DNA from: Desulfuromusa sp.
GTDB taxonomy: Bacteria > Desulfobacterota > Desulfuromonadia > Desulfuromonadales > Geopsychrobacteraceae
DNA: 64,000 nt
Reading direction: 5' to 3'
NCBI GenBank assembly: GCA_016744595.1
Contig: JADGEB010000009.1
Span: forward strand, 1 to 64,000
Positions 9,690 to 18,316 of this stretch are shown in pieces (the stretch's first letter is position 1; each line of letters opens with the position of its first letter). Both the position numbers and the translations under genes were made by a program. Under the pieces are notes generated by a model. The model had not been told where the DNA came from and ran no database searches. It worked only from the letters and a program-made list of their open reading frames with translations.

Positions 9690-10694
9690 CTACTCGTAAT
9701 ACCCCTTGTACCAATTCACAAACCGTTCCACCCCATCCTCAATCGAAGTTGCTGGTTGAAAACCAACATCTTCAATCAACGCTTCAACATTGGCATAGGT
9801 TGACGGCACATCACCGGGCTGAAGTGGCATCATCTGTTTCTCGGCTGTCTTGCCAAGGGCTTTTTCGAGAACTTCGATCAAGTACATCAGTTCAACCGGA
9901 TTGTTATTTCCGATATTGTAAAGTCGATAAGGTGCGGTACTGGTCCCAGGATCGGGTTGCATTCCAGACCAATCAGGATTTGGAGGGGCATTATGGTCGA
10001 GAGTTCTTACAACTCCCTCAACGATATCGTCAATGTAGGTGAAATCACGCTTCATTTTCCCATAATTAAAGACTTGGATCGGTTCATCAGCCAGAATTGC
10101 CTTACTGAACAGGAACATCGCCATGTCGGGTCGCCCCCAAGGGCCATAGACAGTAAAAAATCTTAACCCGGTTGTTGGCAGGCCATAAAGGTGACTATAA
10201 GTATGAGCCATTAGCTCATTTGACTTTTTACTGGCAGCATAAAGTGACAAAGGGTGATCAACGTTGTCGTGAACTGAAAACGGCATGGCTGTGTTGGCGC
10301 CATAAACCGAAGATGATGATGCGTAGACCAGATGTTTAACATCATTATGACGACAGCATTCAAGAATATTGATGAAACCCTGTATATTACTGTCGATGTA
10401 GGCATAAGGGTTCGTCAAAGAGTAGCGAACACCAGCCTGTGCTGCTAGATTCACCACCTTGTCAAACTTCTCTTGCTTAAATAAATCTTCAATCCCGTGA
10501 CGATCCATCAGATCCAACTTGACAAAGCAAAAATTGGGCTCACCTTGCAACTGTTCCAGACGTGCATATTTTAAAGTGACATCATAATAGTCATTCAGAT
10601 TATCAAGCCCGACAACATCATCCCCCCGAGCTAGAAGGTATTTTGACAGATGAGACCCGATGAAGCCCGCCGCACCAGTGACAAGTATTTTCAT
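9690..10694 (-). CDS. UDP-glucuronate 4-epimerase
   Basis: An NAD-dependent extended SDR of about 334 residues: [20 protein letters not shown] at the N-terminus, the UDP-GlcA-epimerase hallmark [20 protein letters not shown] at about 29-48, SSSSVYG, and the catalytic YAASKKSNE. It converts UDP-glucuronate to UDP-galacturonate, a common precursor of LPS core or O-antigen. The ATG at 10694 is chosen (GGA seven bases upstream); the frame extends four codons to a TTG. It stands slightly apart, with 72 bp to wzz and 186 bp to gmhB. Confidence 0.88.
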   Translation of the reverse strand: MKILVTGAAGFIGSHLSKYLLARGDDVVGLDNLNDYYDVTLKYARLEQLQGEPNFCFVKLDLMDRHGIEDLFKQEKFDKVVNLAAQAGVRYSLTNPYAYIDSNIQGFINILECCRHNDVKHLVYASSSSVYGANTAMPFSVHDNVDHPLSLYAASKKSNELMAHTYSHLYGLPTTGLRFFTVYGPWGRPDMAMFLFSKAILADEPIQVFNYGKMKRDFTYIDDIVEGVVRTLDHNAPPNPDWSGMQPDPGTSTAPYRLYNIGNNNPVELMYLIEVLEKALGKTAEKQMMPLQPGDVPSTYANVEALIEDVGFQPATSIEDGVERFVNWYKGYYE

Positions 10695-10880
10695 AAAGCA
10701 ATCCAAACCATGCTACCTATAAAAGGCACCAAATTAAAGTGGAAGAGAAGTGATAAGCGCGTTGACACGCAAATAGAGTTGATGTCGTTCAAAGAATAGC
10801 CCCCTACACTTAAACTTAAGCCCAAATGAAATGCCGGAAAAAATTAACATCGAAATATAAATATACAAAGAAAAAAATTA

Positions 10881-11468
10881 TTATTTTTCTCCAGTTACAA
10901 TGATATCAGCTGCAGCTAAAAGATCATCAACCACCTGAGAACAGTAAGTCCTGGAAGCCACTTCAAAGTCCTTTCCATAACCAGTTTTCACTAAGAAAGT
11001 TTTACAGCCAGCCGCATGCCCAGCCTGAATATCGGCTATCTTATCACCAATCATAAAAGACTGAGAAAGGTCAATCTGTAACTCTTTTGCCGCTGTTAAC
11101 AACATCCCTGGTTTTCCTTTGCGGCATTCACAATCACATAAATACTTACTTTGCCCACTTGTTGGATGATGAGGGCAAAAATAAATCCCGTCAAACGATA
11201 CACCAAATAGTTCAAGGCGTTTTTCCATAGATTGATGCAACACATCAACCTGCGATTCAGTGAAATATCCTCGTGCAACGCCGGATTGATTACTGACAAT
11301 GACAAGCAGAAAACCTGCGTTCTGAAGTTTTTGCAGAGCGTTAGGGACGCCGGGTAGGAATTCGAAATCAGAAGGATTAATTAAATACTCTTTTTCTACA
11401 TTGATGGTTCCATCACGGTCTAAAAAAACCGCTTTACGAAGTGTGTGCTTTTCACTGTCACCCAACAC
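10881..11468 (-). CDS. gmhB: D-glycero-D-manno-heptose 1,7-bisphosphate 7-phosphatase
   Basis: A HAD-superfamily phosphatase of about 196 residues, the GmhB length. Motif I is AVFLDRDGTIN, with the second Asp as acid/base; motif II is IVSNQSGVARG; a zinc-binding loop reads CPHHPTSGQSKYLCDCECRKGKPG; motif III/IV is SFMIGDKIADIQAG. It removes the 7-phosphate from heptose-1,7-bisphosphate made by HldE. GTG at 11468 is preferred because GAGGAG, inside the last codons of hldE, lies 4 bp upstream; the frame is open to 11534. No HldD epimerase was found in this window. Confidence 0.9.
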   Translation of the reverse strand: MLGDSEKHTLRKAVFLDRDGTINVEKEYLINPSDFEFLPGVPNALQKLQNAGFLLVIVSNQSGVARGYFTESQVDVLHQSMEKRLELFGVSFDGIYFCPHHPTSGQSKYLCDCECRKGKPGMLLTAAKELQIDLSQSFMIGDKIADIQAGHAAGCKTFLVKTGYGKDFEVASRTYCSQVVDDLLAAADIIVTGEK

Positions 11469-11469
11469 C

Positions 11470-12942
11470 TCACTCCTCACCGTATCGTTGAATAATTTTA
11501 TCAACAATATTCGTTGTCGACTTCCCTTCAACAAACTGAATCAATTCAACCCTCCCCCCATAACTTTCTACGAACTCTTTCCCTACCACCTGCTCAGGCA
11601 GATAGTCACCACCTTTGACTAAAATATCAGGACGAACACACTGAAGTAGTTGCAAGGGAGTATCTTCCGTAAAAATAACGATATAATCGATACAGTCTAA
11701 AGCAGCAAGAATTTGGGCTCGTTCAGTCTCTTCCAACAGAGGGCGCTTGTCTCCTTTGAGACGACAAATCGAAGCATCTGAATTTAGACCCAGCACCAGC
11801 AGATCACCCAACTGACGCGCCTGCTGTAAATATTTCACATGACCAGCATGCAACAAATCAAAACAGCCATTAGTGAAAACGATCTGCTTACCAGAACCTC
11901 GCACTGTATTTAAAATAGTTTCAATTTGTGCCGCTGAAAAAATCTTACTTTCGGTGGCTCCATTTTGACGTAAAAACAAATTGAGAATTTCATCTGGAGA
12001 GACCGTTGATGTGCCAAGCTTAGCGACAACAATTCCAGCAGCCAGATTACTCAATTTCACTGCCTCTTCCAGCTGTAAACCGGAAGCTAATGCGGCACCG
12101 ATAGTAGCAACAACAGTATCTCCTGCGCCGGAAACATCAAACACTTCACGAGCCTCAGTGGGAAAATGTTTAACACTTCCATCATCGGAAAAAAGACTCA
12201 TACCTGCTTCACTGCGAGTAAGGATCACAGCATCAAGTTGCAGACAATCCAACAGTTGCTTACCAGCGTTAAGCAAAGAATTGTCATCTATAATTGTTGT
12301 TCCGGTAGCGATTTCCGCCTCCCGACGATTCGGAGTCAAAGCAGTAGCGCCACGATAACGCATAAAATCGTTTCCCTTAGGGTCAACAATGACCGGCAGT
12401 TGCTTTTCTTGGCATGCAGCAATAATTCGTTGCAACAGCTCCGGAACCAAAACACCCTTGAGATAGTCTGAAATAAGAACAGCTTGAACACTTGGCAATA
12501 ACGCTGTGATCCTGGAAAACATTTCGTCCTGTTCAACAGCTGTTATTGGCTCAACAGATTCACGATCGACCCTCAACATTTGCTGATGATTCGCGAGTAT
12601 TCTTGTTTTACAGCTGGTTTGGCGCTTCTCCACTCGTTGAATAGCAGAGAGATCAAGATCCTTTTGCCCTAACAAAGAAAGAAGCTCACAACCATCGGCA
12701 TCAACACCAACAACCGAAGCTAGTGAAACTTGACACCCCAATGAAAGCAAATTGTGAACGACGTTACCAGCACCACCAAGGCGCACTTCTTCACGCTCGA
12801 CCTCAACCACCTGTACTGGAGCCTCAGGTGAAATTCGGCTAACACTCCCCCAAGTGTATTTATCCAGAATTAAATCACCAATAACCAGCACCCGGACTTC
12901 AGCCATCCCAGAAAAAATCTGACTTAAACTACTGTGGTTCAT
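11470..12942 (-). CDS. hldE: Bifunctional heptose-7-phosphate kinase / heptose-1-phosphate adenylyltransferase
   Basis: A 490-residue fusion. The N-terminal half (about 15-320) is a PfkB/ribokinase-type kinase, with GDLILDKYTWG, LGGAGNVVHNL and the anion hole DVSGAGDTVVATIGA. The C-terminal part (about 345-480) is a cytidylyltransferase-like domain with VFTNGCFDLLHAGHVKYL and LKGDKRPL. It phosphorylates heptose-7-phosphate and later adenylates heptose-1-phosphate, bracketing the GmhB step. Its ATG overlaps the stop of the preceding gene (ATGA). gmhA, the unknown gene, hldE and gmhB form one tight operon. Confidence 0.95.
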   Translation of the reverse strand: MNHSSLSQIFSGMAEVRVLVIGDLILDKYTWGSVSRISPEAPVQVVEVEREEVRLGGAGNVVHNLLSLGCQVSLASVVGVDADGCELLSLLGQKDLDLSAIQRVEKRQTSCKTRILANHQQMLRVDRESVEPITAVEQDEMFSRITALLPSVQAVLISDYLKGVLVPELLQRIIAACQEKQLPVIVDPKGNDFMRYRGATALTPNRREAEIATGTTIIDDNSLLNAGKQLLDCLQLDAVILTRSEAGMSLFSDDGSVKHFPTEAREVFDVSGAGDTVVATIGAALASGLQLEEAVKLSNLAAGIVVAKLGTSTVSPDEILNLFLRQNGATESKIFSAAQIETILNTVRGSGKQIVFTNGCFDLLHAGHVKYLQQARQLGDLLVLGLNSDASICRLKGDKRPLLEETERAQILAALDCIDYIVIFTEDTPLQLLQCVRPDILVKGGDYLPEQVVGKEFVESYGGRVELIQFVEGKSTTNIVDKIIQRYGEE

Positions 12943-13904
12943 ATTTGATCTTCTTTCGCCAGCTCATCCAAAACTGCATATGCCAGGAGAGGGATGTTAA
13001 TCTCATGATGTCCAGTTATGGTATAACCACAACCCAAGCCAGAAGTTGGCCGCTTCACCACGTTTTGCAGCGGACGATAATGCTGAATCATATCGAAGTT
13101 TGCAGTAGTAAAATTGTCAACCTGATGCCCTAAATTTTGAGCAACAGAAAGTGCCTTAAGGAAGACTTCTGGTAGCAATACTGCCGAACCGATATTTAGC
13201 CAGACACCACCATCACCTAAATCGGCGACAACCGAGGTCAACAGACGAAAATCATGCATCGACAATTCACCAATAACTGCACCATCAGCCTGTGGGTGCT
13301 GATGAATAATATCGGTACCGATGGCAACGTGGACAGTAACCGGAATATCGTTTTCAACACAGGTTGTCAACACGCTAAAATCACGATATTGATGTTGATT
13401 ACGGATGATAGCATTACCAACTGCCTGACCAAAACCAACTCCCTCTTGTTTACCGGTCATTAAAGCAGCATTTATTCCCTGACCAGTCTCGCGAGAAAAG
13501 CCAAAATCACCTGATTGCAATACAGCTCCCACATCTTCCGAAGTCGCGCCAACCAAAGATACTTCGTAATCGTGAATCACCACCGAGCCGTTCATTGCAA
13601 CAGCGGTGACAATCCCCGAATCAATTAATTTTTTTATAACCGGTTGTAGCCCACATTTAACAACATGTCCGCCCATCGCCAGCACCACCGGTCGCTGTTT
13701 ACGATGAGCATTGATAATAGCAGCAACCACACCTCGCAATGACTCAGCACCCAACAAATTAGGCAAACTAGCAAAAAAATCACAAAAAGAACTTTTTGCG
13801 GCAGGTGGAGCGGCAAAGTGCTCCTTGACGTTTACTTTATTATTGCGATCTTTCAGCGAGTAGGTTTTTATATTTTCCATTAAAATAGGTGCGTATCTCT
13901 TCAT
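12939..13904 (-). CDS. Conserved protein of unknown function in heptose operon, possibly deoxyhypusine-synthase-like
   Basis: A soluble protein of 321 residues without a signal peptide or membrane segment. Visible motifs are VVLAMGGHVVKCGLQPVI (about 93-110), AVAMNGSVVIHDYE, FGFSRETGQGINAAL, VPVTVHVAIGTDIIHQHP (with GTDIIHQHP like a metal or nucleotide site) and PTSGLGCGYTITGHHEINIP. The glycine-rich stretches and general layout remind me of the deoxyhypusine-synthase / NAD-binding fold, but this is a weak impression. It overlaps gmhA and hldE by 4 bp each, so it is translated with them and a role in heptose or core sugar metabolism is plausible. Function unknown. Confidence 0.7.
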   Translation of the reverse strand: MKRYAPILMENIKTYSLKDRNNKVNVKEHFAAPPAAKSSFCDFFASLPNLLGAESLRGVVAAIINAHRKQRPVVLAMGGHVVKCGLQPVIKKLIDSGIVTAVAMNGSVVIHDYEVSLVGATSEDVGAVLQSGDFGFSRETGQGINAALMTGKQEGVGFGQAVGNAIIRNQHQYRDFSVLTTCVENDIPVTVHVAIGTDIIHQHPQADGAVIGELSMHDFRLLTSVVADLGDGGVWLNIGSAVLLPEVFLKALSVAQNLGHQVDNFTTANFDMIQHYRPLQNVVKRPTSGLGCGYTITGHHEINIPLLAYAVLDELAKEDQI

Positions 13905-14485
13905 TGTCCATTCTCAATAAATAGCTCTTGTTCAACAAGATCACAAAGCAAATGAATTATGGTAATATGCATTTCCTGTATATGTGGAGTCGCACCTATT
14001 GCAACCGTTAAGTCAATGTCGACCAACGAAGAAATTGCCCCCCCGTCACAGCCTAGTAGCCCTACAGTTTTACAACCAATTTGTCGTGCTTCTTCAAGGG
14101 CTATAGCAACATTATGAGAATTACCACTCGTTGAGATACCAATTGCAACATCTCCAGGGTTCCCAAAGGCTTCGATTTGACGCTTAAACACCTGGTCGTA
14201 ACCAAAATCGTTAGCAACAGCGGTCAGGATAGAAGTGTCTGTGCTTAAAGCCATAGCGGGAAGTGCTCTCCGGTCGAGAAGAAAACGACCCACAATTTCT
14301 GCTGCAAAATGTTGCGCATCAGCAGCTGAGCCACCATTACCAAAGACCATCACTTTGTTTCCTGCTGACAAAGACTCGACAAGCAATTCAGCACAAGAAA
14401 CAATAGTGGATGACAACTGCCTGGCGGCATCAAGTGCCTCTATGTGATTATTAAAATGTGTTGCAACTTTTTTTTCCATAAACAA
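13901..14485 (-). CDS. gmhA: Sedoheptulose-7-phosphate isomerase
   Basis: A SIS-domain protein of 194 residues, the usual GmhA size. It has VMVFGNGGSAADAQHFAAEIVGRF (phosphosugar-binding loop, about 44-67), the LSTDTSILTAVANDFG segment, GISTSGNSHNV and the C-terminal EMHITIIHLLCDLVE. It converts sedoheptulose-7-phosphate to D,D-heptose-7-phosphate, the first step to ADP-heptose for the inner core. It is the first gene of the heptose operon. AGAGG precedes the ATG by 7 bp, and a TATAAT-type promoter lies about 40 bp upstream. Confidence 0.95.
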   Translation of the reverse strand: MFMEKKVATHFNNHIEALDAARQLSSTIVSCAELLVESLSAGNKVMVFGNGGSAADAQHFAAEIVGRFLLDRRALPAMALSTDTSILTAVANDFGYDQVFKRQIEAFGNPGDVAIGISTSGNSHNVAIALEEARQIGCKTVGLLGCDGGAISSLVDIDLTVAIGATPHIQEMHITIIHLLCDLVEQELFIENGQ

Positions 14486-14523
14486 GCCTCTTTAACTCCT
14501 ATAAACGGGGAAACCTGCTGCGA

Positions 14524-14551
14524 ATTATACAGTCTTCTGACATATATGTAA
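14524..14551 (-). promoter_or_regulatory. Predicted sigma-70 promoter of the gmhA-hldE-gmhB operon
   Basis: On the minus strand a perfect -10 TATAAT (14524-14529) is preceded after 16 bp by TTACAT (14546-14551), a moderate -35 match. The gmhA start codon is about 39 bp downstream of the -10, after an AGAGG ribosome-binding site. It is in the divergent gap between gmhA and the glycosyltransferase at 14651, the expected place for an operon promoter. Not experimentally supported. Confidence 0.5.
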
Positions 14552-14650
14552 TTGGAAACTCATTTTTGTAGTTTATTAATTCTCGCCAGATGTTAATTTA
14601 ACAGAGGGATTTCTACTACCACTCTATAGTTAACTTGAAAGAATTTAAAC

Positions 14651-15739
14651 ATGAGCATTAACGTTTTATGCATAACATCTCATAGTGATCGGCCTGAAAC
14701 TGAAACATTCATCGGACTGCATCGTGCAGGAATAAATATTGAAGTTCTTTGTCCTCCAGAAGCACCACACCGACACAGATTAATTGAAGCGAATGTCCCA
14801 GTTTTTGACCTTACCCTTAAGAGTCGCCTTGACCGACAAGGAATTGCAAAAATACGCGAACGTATTACGGCCAACAAAGTTCAGATTTTACACCTTTATA
14901 ACAATAAAGCAGCATCTAATGGAATATTAGCAGCTAAAAGATTACCGATAAAAATTATTTGCTATCGTGGCATTGTTGCAAATGTGAGTTTTTTTGACCC
15001 TATGTCATGGATGACCTATTTAAATCCCAAAGTCGATAAAATCATTTGCGTCGCAGAAGCTATCAGAGAATATTTTCTAAACATGAAGCTTCTAGGGTTG
15101 AGAGTACCAGCAAACAAAGTTGTTACGATTTACAAAGGACACAAACTCGACTGGTACAATCAAACTCCTCTCGACTTGAACCATGAACTGGGTATTCCCA
15201 ATGATGCATTCGTCGTTGGCTGTGTGGCAAATATGAGACCGAGAAAGGGGATTGAATATCTAATAAAAGCGACATATGACTTTGACCAAGACCAATCGGT
15301 ACATTTTTTACTTATTGGCGAAATGGACAACGACAAACTTCGTCAACTAATCGACGAAAGCCCGATGGCAAAAAAAATCCATCTAACCGGATTCAGGAGA
15401 GATGCCCCTGAACTCATAGCAGCCTGCAATGTAGCCGTTCTGCCCTCCATAAAAAGGGAGGGACTACCAAAAACAGTGATAGAAGCGATGGCATACGGAG
15501 TCGCACCAATCGTTACCAATTCTGGGGGCAGCCCAGAACTGATCATTCAAAACCAAAGCGGCTTGATCATTCCACCAGCAAATTCTAAAGCGTTAGCAGA
15601 GGCCATCAAAAAACTATTCACAAACCCTGAGTTCACAAAAACACTCGGCGCAAATGCCAAAGTTCGTATCAGAGATCATTTCAAAATTGCCACAACGATC
15701 AAACAGACTTTAAAAATATACGATGAACTTACTTCATAG
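14651..15739 (+). CDS. Glycosyltransferase family 4, LPS core
   Basis: A 362-residue GT-B glycosyltransferase. The N-terminal domain starts INVLCITSHSDRPETETFIG. The donor-binding domain shows VVGCVANMRPRKGIEYLI (about 195-212), GFRRDAPELIAACNVAVLPS, and the retaining-GT4 E-x7-E pattern REGLPKTVIEAMAYG. It probably adds a core sugar at the cytoplasmic face. It is one of two plus-strand genes in this mostly minus-strand region, divergent from gmhA, and its 3' end overlaps kdkA tail to tail by 6 bp. Sugar specificity unknown. Confidence 0.85.
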   Translation: MSINVLCITSHSDRPETETFIGLHRAGINIEVLCPPEAPHRHRLIEANVPVFDLTLKSRLDRQGIAKIRERITANKVQILHLYNNKAASNGILAAKRLPIKIICYRGIVANVSFFDPMSWMTYLNPKVDKIICVAEAIREYFLNMKLLGLRVPANKVVTIYKGHKLDWYNQTPLDLNHELGIPNDAFVVGCVANMRPRKGIEYLIKATYDFDQDQSVHFLLIGEMDNDKLRQLIDESPMAKKIHLTGFRRDAPELIAACNVAVLPSIKREGLPKTVIEAMAYGVAPIVTNSGGSPELIIQNQSGLIIPPANSKALAEAIKKLFTNPEFTKTLGANAKVRIRDHFKIATTIKQTLKIYDELTS

Positions 15740-16474
15740 CGAAGCAGAATAACCCATTTGTAATTGTATCCAGTCTTTTTCTTCAAAATACAAACTTGGA
15801 GTATTCGTCTTGATTTTAATAAGTGAACGATGCAAGCGCTTTAAATTATTTTTTTTCCACCAACCAGTTGAGCGCAAAATCTTACAACGATCAAAATCAA
15901 TCAAAAAAACATGACCTGAGCTGTCAATGAGAATATTGTTAGCATTCAAGTCGGCATGGTATAATCCATAATTGTGAAAACTACGAATGCAAGTACCTAT
16001 TTCATGCCAAAGGCTGCGACTAACAGGGTGCTTCTTAATAACATCTGCTAAAGTTGATGAATCCGGTATGCGTACAGTGATGAGGTCAGCCCTGTAGAAG
16101 CCACTCTTCACACTCGCTCTTGCAACAACGGGGCGAGGAACGGGAAAATCATGCTGATACAGGTCACACAATAGTTGCCATTCCAGCCATGAACGTGTTT
16201 TATTTGGCCGAAAACCGAAATAGGTGTCTTTAAATAACTTGGCGATCAATCCCCCACGACTAAAGTGCTTCAAAACAAGGTCATGGTTTTTCCAACTAAA
16301 AAAACAAGCGTCATTGCGACCCCTAGCTGATCCCGTTATTAAACCAGCAGTTAAGATCGTGTCATAAGAAAACAACTCAGTTAAAGGGTAGTCACTGGCA
16401 ATCTGCCTATCAAAAAGAAAGCTAACACCATCAATATTCTTGGCTTCAGGATAAATCTTCAATGACTCTACCAC
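15734..16474 (-). CDS. kdkA: Kdo kinase (KdkA-type, lipopolysaccharide kinase family)
   Basis: A 246-residue small kinase of the InaA/WaaP/KdkA type. The catalytic loop is HADLNANNILID (about 179-190) and the metal-binding motif is LIDFDRCK (about 197-204), with GRGNDACFF and the lysine in DLVLKHFSRGG toward the N-terminus. KdkA phosphorylates the single Kdo of a mono-Kdo core. The start is GTG at 16474, supported by a perfect GGAGG eight bases upstream, which lies inside the first codons of the divergent heptosyltransferase gene. Pairing with an OpsX-like enzyme matches the Haemophilus-type inner core. Confidence 0.8.
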   Translation of the reverse strand: MVESLKIYPEAKNIDGVSFLFDRQIASDYPLTELFSYDTILTAGLITGSARGRNDACFFSWKNHDLVLKHFSRGGLIAKLFKDTYFGFRPNKTRSWLEWQLLCDLYQHDFPVPRPVVARASVKSGFYRADLITVRIPDSSTLADVIKKHPVSRSLWHEIGTCIRSFHNYGLYHADLNANNILIDSSGHVFLIDFDRCKILRSTGWWKKNNLKRLHRSLIKIKTNTPSLYFEEKDWIQLQMGYSASL

Positions 16475-17526
16475 TTAAAACACCTCCGAAAAGTATCTGC
16501 CTGTTGCGTTTATCTGCAATTGGCGATGTAACTCACATTGTACCAATTATCCGGAATCTGCAACGCAGCTGGCCAACAACAGCCATCACCTGGATTATAG
16601 GTAAGGGTGAACATACATTGGTCTCAGATATTAAAGGAATCGAGTTTATCGTTTTTGATAAGAAAAAGAGTTTTTCAAGTTATCGAAAATTATACAAAAA
16701 AATAAACAAGCGCCAATTTGATCTTTTGCTCCATATGCAGGTTTCACTGCGTGCCAGCTTTGTAAGCCTTTTTGTCCGATCCCCCATAAGGGTTGGTTTT
16801 GACCACAACAGAGCTAAAAACTGGCAATGGCTTTTTACGAATCAAAAAATTGCTAAATACGATCGTGAACACGTTTTAGACTGTTTTCTTAAATTCACTC
16901 AACTGATAGGAGTAGAACCAACTCCTATTGAATGGGATATTCCTATTCCTGAAGCTGCCAACGAAAAAATCAACGACTTAGTTGGTACTACACAGTCAGT
17001 TGTTGTTATCAACCCTTCATCAAGTAATCGTGCCAACAACTGGCGCAACTGGGATCCCAAAGCTTATGCTCAGATAGCAGAGTATGTTGTAAAACAATAC
17101 GGCCACAAAGTTATACTTACTGGTGGTCCAGCAGAACAAGAAATCAATTTTGCTACAACCATAGCAAATCTTGCTCAAGTTGAAATATTCAACTTGGTTG
17201 GTAAAACTCGTCTGAAAGAGCTATTAGCCTTACTCCATCGAGCCAGCCTTGTCATTTCTCCAGATACAGGCCCTGCTCATATGGCTAATGCCGTCGGCAT
17301 CCCAGTCATTGGATTATACGCATCATCAAATCCAGAGCGCACAGGACCTTACAACTCTTTAGATTTGACTATAAACTGCTACCCGAAAGCAGTCGAAAAA
17401 TATCTCGGGAAGAAGGTCAATGAAATTTCCTGGGGCAAGCGTGTCCGTGTCCCACAGGTAATGGATTTGATTCAGCCGAAAGATGTTATAAAAAAAATAG
17501 ATATAGTTTTAGGTCAAAGCCGATAG
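16462..17526 (+). CDS. LPS heptosyltransferase, GT9, OpsX-like
   Basis: A 354-residue GT9 protein. The N-terminal signature is ICLLRLSAIGDVTHIVPIIR (about 11-30); the ADP-heptose-binding part has VVVINPSSSNRANNWRNW, LTGGPAEQEIN and the GT9 hallmark VISPDTGPAHMANAVG (about 264-279). The start region and the adjacent kdkA suggest the OpsX type, which adds the first heptose to phosphorylated Kdo. The kdkA start lies 13 bp inside this gene, so the two divergent coding regions overlap at their 5' ends. Exact heptose position is inference. Confidence 0.82.
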   Translation: MTLPLKTPPKSICLLRLSAIGDVTHIVPIIRNLQRSWPTTAITWIIGKGEHTLVSDIKGIEFIVFDKKKSFSSYRKLYKKINKRQFDLLLHMQVSLRASFVSLFVRSPIRVGFDHNRAKNWQWLFTNQKIAKYDREHVLDCFLKFTQLIGVEPTPIEWDIPIPEAANEKINDLVGTTQSVVVINPSSSNRANNWRNWDPKAYAQIAEYVVKQYGHKVILTGGPAEQEINFATTIANLAQVEIFNLVGKTRLKELLALLHRASLVISPDTGPAHMANAVGIPVIGLYASSNPERTGPYNSLDLTINCYPKAVEKYLGKKVNEISWGKRVRVPQVMDLIQPKDVIKKIDIVLGQSR

Positions 17527-17539
17527 CAACATGTAACTC

Positions 17540-18316
17540 TCATTTATCTGGTCTATTTGGCTGACCATAAAGCCACAGACCCGCATATTTCAAGATACGT
17601 GAATATGCCCCAAGTATTGCTAAGAGCAGCCCAGCACGACCATCCAGAAACCCACGTTTTAAAATATAACTTTTAACAAAGTAGCTGATTGCATGCCCTA
17701 AAGCAGAAACCAAAGAAGCTTTTCTCCCCTGTTCATATCGATCTTTAGCCCAAGCAGCCGCAAAGAGAGCTGTCTTATTCGACCACTGTTCAAGATTTTT
17801 AAAAGTAAAGTGAAGCAAATCCCCCTGTAACTTAACAACATTCATACCTTCCCCGAGCAGCACTTTTTCATGAACTAAGACACTATCATATTGAGCCGAT
17901 TCACGTGGATAAACCCGCACCACATAATCAGGATACCAACCGCTATGGTGAATATACGAACCAAAAGCCCAACTCAGACGTGGTACCGCGTAAGCCTTTA
18001 AGCGATCGTCACTATCCACGACAGTTTGAATCTCCTTCTTAAGTTCAGGGGTAACACGTTCATCAGCATCAATTACAAAAATCCAGTCCCCTTGAGCGTA
18101 AGCTTGAGCACGTTGTCGCTGCACACCAAACCCTTGCCAATCTGAGCTTGTATAAATATTCTTTGTATATTTTTTTGCAATCTCTAATGTGCAATCTGAA
18201 CTACCAGAATCAAGAATAACAATTTCATCAGCCCACAAGATGCTCTCCAAGCATCCTTCAAGATTTTCTTCCTCATTTTTAGTGATAAGAACAACACTTA
18301 GACTAACTTTCACCAC
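17540..18316 (-). CDS. waaE: LPS core glycosyltransferase, GT2 (WaaE/KdtX type)
   Basis: An inverting GT-A glycosyltransferase of about 258 residues. LSVVLITKNEEENLEGCLES near the N-terminus, EIVILDSGSSDCT, and WQGFGVQRQRAQAYA followed by GDWIFVIDADERV (DxD-type metal site) are all typical of WaaE/KdtX, which adds glucose to the first heptose of the inner core. The start is probably GTG at 18316 or 18313, with GAGGA 5-8 bp upstream inside the end of waaL. Its 3' end faces the opsX-like gene with 13 bp between. Confidence 0.82.
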   Translation of the reverse strand: MVKVSLSVVLITKNEEENLEGCLESILWADEIVILDSGSSDCTLEIAKKYTKNIYTSSDWQGFGVQRQRAQAYAQGDWIFVIDADERVTPELKKEIQTVVDSDDRLKAYAVPRLSWAFGSYIHHSGWYPDYVVRVYPRESAQYDSVLVHEKVLLGEGMNVVKLQGDLLHFTFKNLEQWSNKTALFAAAWAKDRYEQGRKASLVSALGHAISYFVKSYILKRGFLDGRAGLLLAILGAYSRILKYAGLWLYGQPNRPDK

